A stretch of 49,930 bases of DNA from Tetrahymena elliotti 4EA (Eukaryota; Ciliophora; Oligohymenophorea; Hymenostomatida; Tetrahymenidae). The position numbers were made by a program, and so were the translations under genes. Numbering within the stretch: the stretch's first letter is position 1; every line of letters begins with the position of its first letter. Of the stretch, positions 37,423 through 47,579 are shown one piece after another. The notes beneath the pieces are model-generated. The model was not told the origin of the DNA and made no database searches. It saw only the letters and a list, made by a program, of their open reading frames with translations. The stretch is from NCBI GenBank assembly GCA_000231825.2, contig JH720294.1, positions 2,893,922 to 2,943,851 of the forward strand, given 5' to 3'.

Positions 37423-38039
37423 GTTGTTTAATTTTAGAATAAAAATATTGGTTTTTGTTAGAATTGTGAAAGTTATGTAAACTTTCTTTGGCTGAAATAT
37501 TTGTATTTTATTTGGTTAATCTCTATTAAAAGTTATTTAGTATCTCAGAAAGCTAGATCTTAGCTAATCGAAAATAACTACAAAAGACATAATTTAGTAT
37601 TCTTTTGACTAGACGAACGAGCTCAATTAACATTTTTTATCTAATTAGTAGTTTAGAACGAACAGCTAACTTTCTTAAAAAATGCTTATTATTTCTTTAG
37701 TCATTTACATATCAAATAAAATAAGTAACTTTCCAAATATTATTTAATCTAAAAATAGTAATATTTTTGTGAATAAATTTTATAATCTAAACATTTAAAT
37801 AGCTGTCTACTTTTCAGCCAAAATAAATAAAATTCTCATTTTAAATTGCTTTCCTTACTTTTTATAGAAGTACAGACTCTCCTTTTTATTTTATTTTTAA
37901 ATTTGTATTTATTAAATAGATGCAAAATTTGTTTACTTGTATTTGACCTTTGTTCAAGTGCTCTTATATTTGTTTCTATTAAATTCATATATATCTATAA
38001 CTATACCTTTAAAGTTAGAGCTATTTATTAACCCTTTAA

Positions 38040-38113
38040 GGAGGAGGGGTTATCAAGTATCTTAGTCCAAATAACTGATATGACAAGCTGCTTCTGTATA
38101 TAGCCCCTCTTTC
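38040..38113. ncRNA. Candidate structured RNA or long hairpin
   Basis: Arms GGAGGAGGGGTTAT (38040-38053) and ATAGCCCCTCTTTC (38100-38113) pair over 14 positions, three as G-T wobbles, with a 46-nt loop. Within the loop, GTATC/GATAT and AGT/ACT can form a second stem. The run of G and C is exceptional in this window. It is not a tRNA, because it lacks a T-loop and an anticodon arm. It has no strong T-run terminator. It may be a small RNA gene, a mobile-element end or a cruciform; the strand is unknown. Confidence 0.35.
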
Positions 38114-38894
38114 ATCTAAATAAATCATAAACAAATCAGTAGTTTTTATAATTAAATTTCAAAATGATAAAGCAAAATTAGGATTCAAGATGTAATATTT
38201 TATTCCTTTTTGAAGCGAAATAACTTTTTTCATATTAAAAAGAAACAAAACATTAATTTTTATAAAATGGTACCTCATTTTATTTATTTACATTTAGATA
38301 GAACAAAATTACTGAAAATGTGTAAGAAAATAATAATCTGATAAAATTTGTCATATTGATGTAGGTACTAGCTTTTATGATTAATTTTTTTCTTTTTATT
38401 AATTTTACTAGTCAAATGCTACCAAAATAACTTTTTAGCAAGTACAATAAAATCTGATAATAATGTGCTGCTTTCAGTTAGAGATTCTAATAAATTTCTC
38501 TTCATGTATTAAGTATTACAAATATAAAAGCAAAGGGATAGGATATGAACTTTATTTTTCACTAAAGTATGTCAAAAAATATCTTTCTAACAATAATCTT
38601 AAACCAAAATAATTTATTTTTTTCAACATTTTTGTTCATTCTTCTTATTAAGTAATTAAACAAACCAACAAAAAATTTAAAAATCCTTTAGTAGATTTGA
38701 ATAAAAAAGTTGTGAATAAGCCAAAAATTCTACTATTTTTTCATTTAATTTAGAGATTAGATTGTCTGTCAATAATGAATAAAGTAAGTCAAAATTATTA
38801 AATTAATTTTGTTCTAAAGACAGAAAGAATAGATCAAATTATTGAATAGTCAAGAATTGTAACTATCAAATTTATGTATTGTATATTGATTAAA

Positions 38895-38968
38895 TTACTT
38901 TTCACCCTTACTCATGTTACTAATTCTTTGATTAATTATGTTAAAGTCAGTGAAACTTAATTAATCAG
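38895..38968 (+). promoter_or_regulatory. Conserved upstream block, array copy 1
   Basis: TTACTTTTCACCCTTACT through GTGAAACTTAATTAATC recurs almost unchanged upstream of all three array genes. Here it lies about 180 nt before the ATG, followed by TATAAAAGTTATATTA at 39007. Conservation inside a diverged spacer suggests a promoter element, although recent duplication alone could explain it. Confidence 0.4.
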
Positions 38969-39072
38969 TTTATCAATTAACAGTAAAAATAAAATATACC
39001 TCAAACTATAAAAGTTATATTAATCCAATAAAAATATAATCAATCAATCAAAACCAAAAACAGCTTAAAAAA

Positions 39073-39999
39073 ATGAGAAATATTGTATTAGCTTTAATTG
39101 CTCTACTTTATTTTTCTGTAGTCTATGCTTATGAAACCAATGAATAAATTGATAAAATCGTTGATTGTGCTGCAGAGTTCGATTACACTTGTGATGAAGA
39201 TGATGATTAATAACAAAAACTTTGTAAAGAAGAATACTAAAAAGTTCATAAGTGTGAAACTGATTGTGATGGTAACTAGATGGAAACTTCATTCTACTAA
39301 AGAGGTGTATGCATAGAATAGAAGTGTCTTACTACTAAATTTCCTAAGATGAAGAAAGCTTTGTAAGGAATCACCAAATGCTATACTCTCTATCCTGAAG
39401 ATAAAAACAATCACAATGATGAAGAAGGAGATGAAACCATTGAAAATGAAGGAGAAAACGAAGGAGATGAAAATATTGAAAATGAAAATCAAGATAGCAA
39501 GGGTGAAGGTGAAAACTAAGGTGAAGGTGATAACAAGGGTGAAGAAGATAGCAAGGGAGGGTAAGATAATAAGGGAGAAACTAATAACGATGGCTAAGAA
39601 GGTAACAAGGATAATGGAAACAATAAAGAAGATAGAAGTAACAAAGATGAAGGTGAACAAATAAAAGATGGAGATAATAAAGAATAAGGATTTAATAACA
39701 ATAACTAACAAGAAGGTTCTAATAATAATGGCTAAAAAGATAAAAATGATAAGATTGTTAAGGCAGAATAAAGTGTCATCTCTAGTGGAAAATCCTTACT
39801 TTTTGCTGTTTCATTAACAATATTAGCAATTTTAAATAAATCAAAATAAATATGTTTTCATTTTTTTATGTATTAACGATGTTAACATTTTTTTCATAAT
39901 AATCTTGATTATTCTAAACATTTGTTCTCAATTAAATTGACAAAATTTGTAAAATACCAAAAAAAAGTAAAGTTTTTACTTATTTTTTACTTGTAATGA
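39073..39999 (+). CDS. Cys-rich protein with acidic repeat tail, array copy 1, C-terminus extended by stop loss
   Basis: Starts MRNIVLALIALLYFSVVYAY (signal peptide). Then comes a domain with eight cysteines (DCAAEFDYTCDEDDD, KLCKEEY, CETDCDGN, GVCIEQKC, KCYTLYPE). The long repeat tail is of Glu/Gly/Asn/Asp/Lys (units like NKGEGD). The end matches copies 2 and 3 through SSGKSLLFAVSLTILAIL. The other copies stop after one more Tyr codon; here the TATTGA is replaced by AAATAAATC, which reads on for 54 extra codons to TGA 39997-39999. The extension would bury the C-terminal GPI-type signal inside the protein. It may be a non-functional copy or a genuinely altered one. No introns. Confidence 0.78.
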
Positions 40000-41568
40000 T
40001 TAAAAAATTTTGATATTCCAGGAGTGATTTTAATTAATATTAATACAAATTATTTAATACTTAAATATAAAGAGGTATTAAAGGGTTTACAGAGAGGATT
40101 CTCAATTTGATTCTGTAGCACATATAAAGTTTTTAAAATAATGAAAGTCTTGGACCTAGGCTAATATTACTTTTAATATATGATTTTAAAAAACTTTTTT
40201 TTGAATTTTCAATTTTTTTGTAATTTCATATGAATTAAAAAATATGTTAATTTATACTATTCAAGTTCAATCAAATATTTAATTATTAATTCAAATAATC
40301 AACTATCAAACTTTCATTTATTTTTGGATAATAATACTAACTTTTTTAGGATAAAAATTATTTTTTTTTGTTTGTTTTATTTAATTATGGAATTAAATTT
40401 ATTTTCTTTCTTTGTTGCTTAAATACTCCAAAAATAAAACTTAAAAGCATGAAAAACAGTTGAATTTTGAATAGCTAGTCACTCCTGAATAATATTTAGT
40501 TAAGTTTCATTAGAACTAGATTTTAGAGTATGTGTAAGAAAATAATAACCCAATAAATTTTATCATAATAAATGCGGTATAGATTTCAAGCTAAATTTCT
40601 TTAACTTTACTTGATATTTATTATCAAAATTAAAAAACTAAATTAATTATCAAAAATCAGATTATAATTTCTTAACTAAGTACAATAGAATCTGACAAAT
40701 AGTAATTAACTCTATCTTCTATTTTCGGTAATAGTTTCTGATAAATAACTATTTTGACAATAAAGATTATTGAAACTTATTTTGCTAAATTTATCTTCAC
40801 ATAAAATTATCAAGCATAAAGTCAAAAATTATGACTCAAGTAAAACTGACATCTATTCTTTTTATTATGTTTGAGGTTTTAAAAAATTTTTTTGTTTATC
40901 TGTCATTCCTAGATTCATTTTCAAGTTTTAAATGTAATTTTACATCAATAAAAAAATTATTTTCATGAATTAAGTTTGGCAAGATTATTATTTAAAAAAC
41001 ACCTTTCTAAACAAATAAAAAATCAACAAACTAGTTATTTTATTTAAAAACCATCGATTTCAAAAAACAAAATCTTAAATTATATTTATTCTAATAAATT
41101 TATATCTTAATACAAAATTAGGAGAGTATTTATATTTTATTTATCTAGAAGTAAATCTTAGTAAATTCCTTTATTGCAATCATAGATTGTTGCAATAATT
41201 GAGGAAATTTCTTTTTATCTAATTTAGATATTGATTATGACTTTATTAATGAATAAATTAATTATATGTAGTAGAAAGAAATAGATAAATTTCCAAACTA
41301 TAACTAAATATAACTATCAAATTTAGATTAATTTACTTTTCACCCTTGCTAAAATGTACTATTACTAATTCATTAGTTGATTATGTTATAGTCAGTGAAA
41401 CTTAATTAACCAATTAACTGCAAAAATAAATTAGTACTACCTAGAACAATAAAAGTTATATTTCTTCTAAATACTTTAAATTGCACAAATCATACCTCAA
41501 ATTAATTCATAATCAAATCAAATAAATAAAAATAAAATCAATCAAAATTAAAAAGCCATTCAAAAAAA
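40000..41568. other. Spacer between array copies 1 and 2
   Basis: Diverged duplicate of the region upstream of copy 1. For example, GTGTAAGAAAATAATAA occurs at about 40532 and about 38320. No other gene seen. Confidence 0.5.
41333..41412 (+). promoter_or_regulatory. Conserved upstream block, array copy 2
   Basis: TTACTTTTCACCCTTGCTAA through GTGAAACTTAATTAACC, about 236 nt before the ATG, with CAATAAAAGTTATATT at 41447-41462. Confidence 0.4.
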
Positions 41569-42372
41569 ATGAAATATACTGTCTTAGCTTTAATTGCTCT
41601 ACTTTGTGTTTCTGTAGTCTATGCCTATGAAACCAATGAATAAATTGATAAAATCATAGATTGTGCTGCAGAGTTCGATTACACTTGTGATGAAGATGAT
41701 AATAAATAACAAAAACTTTGTAAAGAAGAATACTAAAACGTTCATAAGTGTGAAACTGATTGTGATGGTAACTAGATGGAAACTTCATTCTACTAAAGAG
41801 GTGTATGCATAGAATAGAAGTGTCTTACTACTAAATTTCCTAAGATGAAGAAAGCTTTGTAAGGAATTGCCAAATGCTATACTCTCTATCCTGAAGACAA
41901 AAACAACAACAATGAAGAAGAAGGAGAAAATGAAGGAGACGAAAATAATGAAAATGAAAATGAAGGTAGCAAGGATGAAGGAGAAGGTGAAAATTAAGTT
42001 GAAATTGATCATAAAGGCGAAGGAGATAACAAGGGTGAACAAGATAACAAAGGTGAACCAGGTAACAAGGGAGAAACTAATAACAAAGGCTAAGAAGAAA
42101 ACAAGGGCTAAGATACCAACTAGGATAATGGAAACAATAAAGAAGATGGAGGTAACAAAGATGAAGGCGAAAAAATAAAAGATGAAGATAATAAAGAATA
42201 AGGATCTAATAACAATAACTAACAAGAAGGTTCTAATAATAATGGCTAGAAAGATTAAAATGGCTAAAAAGATAAAAATGATAAGATTGTTAAGGCAGAA
42301 TAAAGTGTCATCTCTAGTGGAAAATCCTTACTTTTTGCTGTCTCATTAACTATATTAGCAATTTTATATTGA
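41569..42372 (+). CDS. Cys-rich protein with acidic repeat tail and GPI-type C-terminus, array copy 2
   Basis: 267 residues, no intron, start AAAAAAATGAAATA. Signal peptide MKYTVLALIALLCVSVVYAY, cut probably after Ala. The eight-cysteine domain is nearly identical to that of copy 1. The repeat tail of Glu/Asn/Gly/Lys/Asp differs from its sisters in unit number and order, with units such as NKGEQD and NKGEPG. The end is SSGKSLLFAVSLTILAILY then TGA, a small-residue site followed by an uncharged hydrophobic tail, which is the layout of a GPI-anchor signal. Probably a surface protein. The tail is highly charged and likely disordered. Many Gln codons are TAA/TAG. Confidence 0.85.
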
Positions 42373-44187
42373 AAATCAAAATAACTGTAAAGAATAATAT
42401 GTTTTTTTTATTTAATATGTAAAAATAATCTTAAAATTGTTTTGATAATAATCTATCTAAATTTTTAAACACAAAGTAATTTGTATCCAAATTATTAACT
42501 TTTTAAATATTTTATTCTTTTATTTTTGAAGGTGTTTATTGATTTAAAATATTTAAAAGTTAAGAAATTAAAACAAACAATTTATGTGCTCATAAAATCC
42601 TCCAATCAAAATAAATAAATCTGAAAAACAAAAATTTACTATTCTTCCTTTTTTATAGAAAAATGTGTATATCAAATATATTTGATTAGCTTCATAATTT
42701 AAGATATTTGTAAAACTTATGATATTTTTGATTAAATTTTTCATAAAAGATTGTTTATTTTATTCAACAACACATGCCATGCCCAAAGAAAAACTATTTG
42801 GTGCATCGAGTTATAAAAAAATTTCATTCACTTATTTATTTTAGATAAATCAATTTTCCTTGTTATTATTAAAATTAAAAAATTGAATTTACTATGAAAA
42901 TAAAAATAATATTATTCTTTAATTATATCTTGATACATTATGATTTATGATATTTTGTTATTTTATGTGGTAACTTTTTATACATTTTTAAAAAGTAATT
43001 ATAATTTATTGATAACTAGCATTTGATATTCATTTAACAAAATCATAAATTTTATGTTTATTTTTCTGAAAAAGAGACATTTAAATGATGAGAAAAGTTT
43101 TCACTCCTCAAAGATAGAATTTATAATAATTGTTTTTATAAAAAAATTTTTGAAACAAGTATGGCTTTAAAAAAATAAGGTTGTTTTATGTACTATAAAA
43201 TATTTACATTTTATCAAAAGGCAAATCTAACTTTTTTAACTCATGTTTGAATAGAACTAAATTAATAGAAGGTAAGTTAATAACAATCTGATGAAATTTA
43301 TCACTATTTAATAATATAACAGTATTCAAGCTTATTTTTATTAGATTAATTAATAGTACTTGTATTTGTTAGTTCCAAAAATCTTAATTTAAATCAATAT
43401 CAAAATCAAAGATTTTGTCTGATAAATTATAAGTAAAAATACCTTACAATTGCTTTAAGTAATAGTTTCTGATAAATATCTATTTTTGTTATGAAAGATG
43501 ATTAAATAAATAAAAGAGAGAGAATACACAAGTTATTTTACTCATTTATCTCTATTATTTTTTAAAAGATATTAATTTTAAAACAATTTAGCAAGATATT
43601 ATTTTTTTAAGATATTAATGCTACAAAATATTTTGATGTATCTTTTTTTCTCAGAGCACATAAAAATTTAATACATTTTAGCAGTAAAAAATATATTTTA
43701 TTTCTAAAAAGCAATTAAGCAATGCACTTCTTTTTGAAATAGAAATCATTTAAGATTCATTCAAATTCCTTCTAAAAAATTATAGCACCATTCAATCATT
43801 TAATTTAAAAGGTATTACCTTTTGCTAATTAACAAAACAAGTAAGAATTATTTAATTAATTTAGTTCTATAAGTAGAAAGGGATAGACAATATTAGCAAA
43901 CTATAACTAAATATAATTTTTAAATTTAATTATTGCAAATTAATTACTTTTCACCCTTGCTAAAATGTACTATTACTAATTCATTCATTAATTATGTTTA
44001 AGTTAGTGAAACTTAATTAATCAATTAACAGTTAACATTAAATTAGTGTTATCTCAAACAATAAAAGTTATATTTCTTCCAAATATTTTAAATTGCATTA
44101 CTCATACCTCAAATTAATTAATAATCACATCAAATAATAAAATAAAATCAATCAAAACAAAACAAAAAAAACAACTCAAAAAAAAAA
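42373..44187. other. Spacer between array copies 2 and 3
   Basis: Contains a diverged copy of the array upstream region from about 43240. Nothing else supported. Confidence 0.5.
43944..44023 (+). promoter_or_regulatory. Conserved upstream block, array copy 3
   Basis: TTACTTTTCACCCTTGCTAA through GTGAAACTTAATTAATC, about 244 nt before the ATG, with CAATAAAAGTTATATT at 44059-44074. Closest to the copy 2 block. Confidence 0.4.
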
Positions 44188-45006
44188 ATGAGATATACTG
44201 TCTTAGCTTTAATTACTATAATTTGTGTTTCTGCAATCTATGCTTATGAAACCAATGAATAAATTGATAAAATCATTGATTGTGCTGCAGAATTCGATTC
44301 CACTTGTGATGAAGATGATGATGAATAACAAAAACTTTGTAAAGAAGAATACTAAAAGGTTCATAAGTGTGAAACTGATTGTGATGGTAACTAGATGGAA
44401 ACTTCATTCTACTAAAGAGGTGTATGCATAGAATAGAAGTGTCTTACTACTAAATTTCCTAAGATGAAGAAAGCCTTGTAAGGAATCGCCAAATGCTATA
44501 CTCTCTATCCTGAAAATAAAAACAACAACAATGAAGAAGAAGGAGAAGAAGAAGAAAATGAAGGAGGTGAAAATAATGAAAATGAAGATAACAAGGGTGA
44601 AGGTGAAAGTGATAACACAGGTGAAGGTGAAGGAGATAACAAGGGTAAAGATGATCACAAAAATGAAGGAGATAACAAGGGTGAGCAAGATAATAAGGAA
44701 GAAACTAATAATAACAATTAAGGAGATAATAAGGACTAAGGTGGTAATCAAGATAATGGAAACAATGAAGATGATGGAAGTAAAAAGGAGGAAGATGAAA
44801 AAATAAAAGATGGAGATAATAAAGAAGAAGGATCTTCAAATAATAACAATAAAGAGCAAGAGGGTTCTAGTGATAATGGCTAGAAAGATCAAAATGGCTC
44901 AAAAGATAAAAATTATAAGATTGTTATGGCAGATTAAAATGTTATCTCTACTGGAAAATCCTTACTTTTTGCTGTCTCATTAACAATATTAGCAATTTTA
45001 TATTGA
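44188..45006 (+). CDS. Cys-rich protein with acidic repeat tail and GPI-type C-terminus, array copy 3
   Basis: 272 residues, no intron, start after an A-run. Signal peptide MRYTVLALITIICVSAIYAY. The eight-cysteine domain differs from its sisters at only a few positions (for example FDSTCDEDDDE). The tail carries longer Glu runs (EEEGEEEEN) and units such as NKGEQD and GEGEGD. The C-terminus STGKSLLFAVSLTILAILY then TGA is the GPI-type signal seen in copy 2. The Cys domain is much better conserved than the tail, so the tail evolves by repeat gain and loss. Confidence 0.85.
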
Positions 45007-45446
45007 AAATAATTTTAAATGTAAAGAAAAATATGTTTTTTTAATAACATGTTTTAATAATCTGAACAATTTTTTTGATAGTAATATAAAATTTTAAGAA
45101 TCAACAAATTTGACAATAGTTTTTAAAAAAAATTTTTCAAAATATTTTATTTTTTATGGATATGTATTCTTTAATTTTTCAGTGTTATTCATAAATTTAA
45201 GTCCATTAAGATTTTACAAAAAAATAATTTTGAAAATATGTAAAAAATTTTAAAAGAAAAAGAAATTTTATTTGTTGATGATTTAATAAAATTTTTAGTC
45301 TTTAGAAATTTAATTTTAAGTCAATTAAAAAAATTAAATATTAAATAATTTATGAAATCAAAATCTATTAACCTTTTTAAATTACTGTAAAATAAATAAG
45401 CGTAAATTATATTTGAATAAATCTTGAAAAAAATATATTAAAAAAA
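45007..45446. other. Spacer between the array and the transposon remnants
   Basis: AT-rich, with nothing recognisable. The 5' part of the IS630/mariner-type element may begin here but cannot be recognised. Confidence 0.45.
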
Positions 45447-46196
45447 ACCTGAAAAGAGTCATTCGATTGAAAAATAGGGAGTGAAAGGATTCCCAAGATA
45501 GCAACTAAATCTATTGCCAAAGAAAGTTTGCAAAGTAGATTGGATGTCATTAAAGCTATATAAGCAAATATTGAAGAAAAAAACAGATATACAATGCTAT
45601 AAAAAGGCGAATAAACCAAAAATGGCTGATAATCAAAAATAAATATGCAAAAGAAAAATATTAAATTTTAAGATCAAAAAATGGGAATGTTGATTTTATT
45701 CTCGATGACAAATACTACTTTACCTTAGGAATTTTAAATATTTGTGGAAACAATAGATTTTATAGTGATGATATTGTTAAAAAAATGTAATTTTAAGTAG
45801 AAGTTTGTGTCAAAACTGTTAGTTTGGATTTCTATTTCACCAAGGGGAATTTTCAATGTATTCTTTGCTCAAAATGGAATGGCTGCTAACTAGGACATTT
45901 ATAGAGAGAAATACCTTAAAGCGAATATAATACCTATGATTGAGAAACTCTACACTGATAAAAAATACATATTTTGCCCAGATCTTGCTAGCTCCCACTA
46001 TGCAAATTCCTTAATCAATTATTTAAATAAAAATAACATAAATTATGTACTTAAAGTAGACAGACAATCCTGTCAATTCGCGCTAAGCAAGACGGATTGA
46101 AGAATTTTGGGCTTTTTTGAAGCTGTAAGTTTATTCAAAAGATTGGACAGCCTAATCCATAGATTAACTAAAAAATAAAATAATGGTTATAAAATA
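45447..46196 (+). pseudogene. IS630/Tc1-mariner-type transposase remnant
   Basis: The matches lie in shifting frames. They are NKPKMADNQKQICKRKI (basic pre-catalytic region), DFILDDKYYFTLG (first catalytic Asp region, normally FSDE), ANQDIYREKYLKANIIPMIE, CPDLASSHYANSLINYLN (second Asp with the D-x-A-x-x-H motif), and ARRIEEFWAFLKL followed by VYSKDWTAQSIDQLK. The last is the third acidic position in the RPIEDFW context of IS630/maT-like elements, spaced roughly 37-39 residues from the second Asp. At least three frame changes and TGA codons break it, so it is dead. Gln positions use TAG/TAA, so the element was ciliate-code adapted. Terminal inverted repeats were not found by eye. Confidence 0.75.
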
Positions 46197-46599
46197 TTGA
46201 TTTCAACTTTATTTTAAATTTAGCATAATCTACTCATTAAAGGATCTTTGAAATCGCTTCAAATGGAGTTTAATGATTGCCTCAATTTTTTATATATTGT
46301 ATTATTTTATGAATATTTATACCATCCAGTTCAAATTTTTCCTTATATGATTTTATAAGTGTGAGACAAATTTTTGGCATCAACCGTTAGTAATTTATAT
46401 TCTTGAATTAAAATTATTCACTTCTCTGTTCAGTTTTTTGTATTTTTTAAGTTAAGTAAAATTCTAAATTTAAGTTATAACATTTAAAAAAATTTTTTTT
46501 TATCATTACTGAACTTAGAGGTAAGACAGTAATAAGGATAAATTAAAAATATTCTAATATTTTTATAATATTATAAAATCAATTTTAATAGTAATTAAT

Positions 46600-47560
46600 G
46601 ATTAGAAACCAAGCACAACATTTGAATTATTGACATTCTACCCTAAACCCTTTAAAGTAACACTTCTGTCCTTAAGGAATTTTTCAGACACTGTTCTAAT
46701 GGACAAAAAGTATGCTGAGGTTGGGGGTATGAATAGATATTTTCTTGCTATATATTTCAAACAAGGAAATCTATTTAAATTTATATTCCAATACATGTAT
46801 AGGTCTTCATCTTTTGTCAATTCTGTCTTCAGAAATATAAATTTAAGATCTATCTTCTAAATTTTAATTATTCTTTTCACTTGATTAAAGAGTTTGAGAG
46901 TCAAGATCATCCCAATAAGAGTTTTTTAGTGAGACCTTTTTTACTTTTCTTTCTTAGAACAATAATTTGATATCAATTTTCATATCCTAATTTGCTTCTA
47001 ACATTAAAATAAATTCTACTTAGATTAGGGAATGAACTTTATTTATTTAAATATCATTTTCAAATCCTTTTGTTATATACCTTGGATCTATAAAGGTTGA
47101 TAACAAAAATTTTTTATCATTTTTAACTTATTCAAACCTCTTTTTAATTCTATCAATTAAACAATTCCTCAAAACTTAAATTTCTTCCATTTCATCTTCT
47201 ATTTTTTATTTAACTTCTAATTCAATATTTTTAAACCAGCAGGCAATTGTTAAACTGATGACTAATCTCCTTCAAGTTCATCAGTAAATTATTTAAAGAA
47301 TGTCAGTATTTTTAATAGTTATTCTATGAGCTTCCATTCTATTTATCAAATCTTTCAAGCATTACAAAAGTGTTGTTCCATCTTGTAGAACAGTCTTAAA
47401 TGAGCTTCTTTGTTTTCATTTTTAATGTAATTTAACTTTATTTAAAAAATCATTTGGTTAATCAAGTTTTCTTTTTGGATTTCCAACTTTCTAAAATCTT
47501 GTGTTTGCACTCTTTTGAATTTCAATAAAAAAATTATTTATTTTTGTAAAATAGATTTTT
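46600..47560 (-). pseudogene. hAT-family transposase remnant
   Basis: Read on the minus strand from right to left, the hAT landmarks come in order. They are LIQDCSTRWNNTFVMLERF near 47350-47405 (the conserved D-x-x-TRWNS-x-x-ML-x-R), TFIDPRYITKGFENDI near 47040-47090 (the DPRY block), and the C-terminal dimerisation domain YMYWNINLNRFPCLKYIARK with LFIPPTSA at 46640-46810. The frame changes near 46820, and TGA codons occur at several points. The N-terminal part with the BED finger and first catalytic Asp is missing or not recognisable. TAA/TAG serve as Gln. The element is inactive. Confidence 0.8.
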
Positions 47561-47579
47561 AATGTACGTGATCATGCTC

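Larger units (their letters stand above)
37127..39072. other. Spacer upstream of the Cys/acidic-repeat array
   Basis: Contains a TA microsatellite (37402-37422), a strong hairpin (38040-38113) and, from about 38290, sequence similar to the regions upstream of array copies 2 and 3. An open frame at 37846-38031 is low complexity and I do not call it a gene. Confidence 0.5.

Noticed and set aside
38040..38113. tRNA gene at the GC-rich hairpin
   Set aside because: Size is tRNA-like but there is no GGTTCRA T-loop, no A/B box and no anticodon arm geometry.
39289..39711. Minus-strand hydrophobic ORF opposite array copy 1 (with twins at 41785-42225 and 44404-44751)
   Set aside because: It is the antisense image of the Glu/Lys/Asn repeat tails (GAA/AAG read as TTC/CTT). 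The three twins arise because the sense genes are paralogues.
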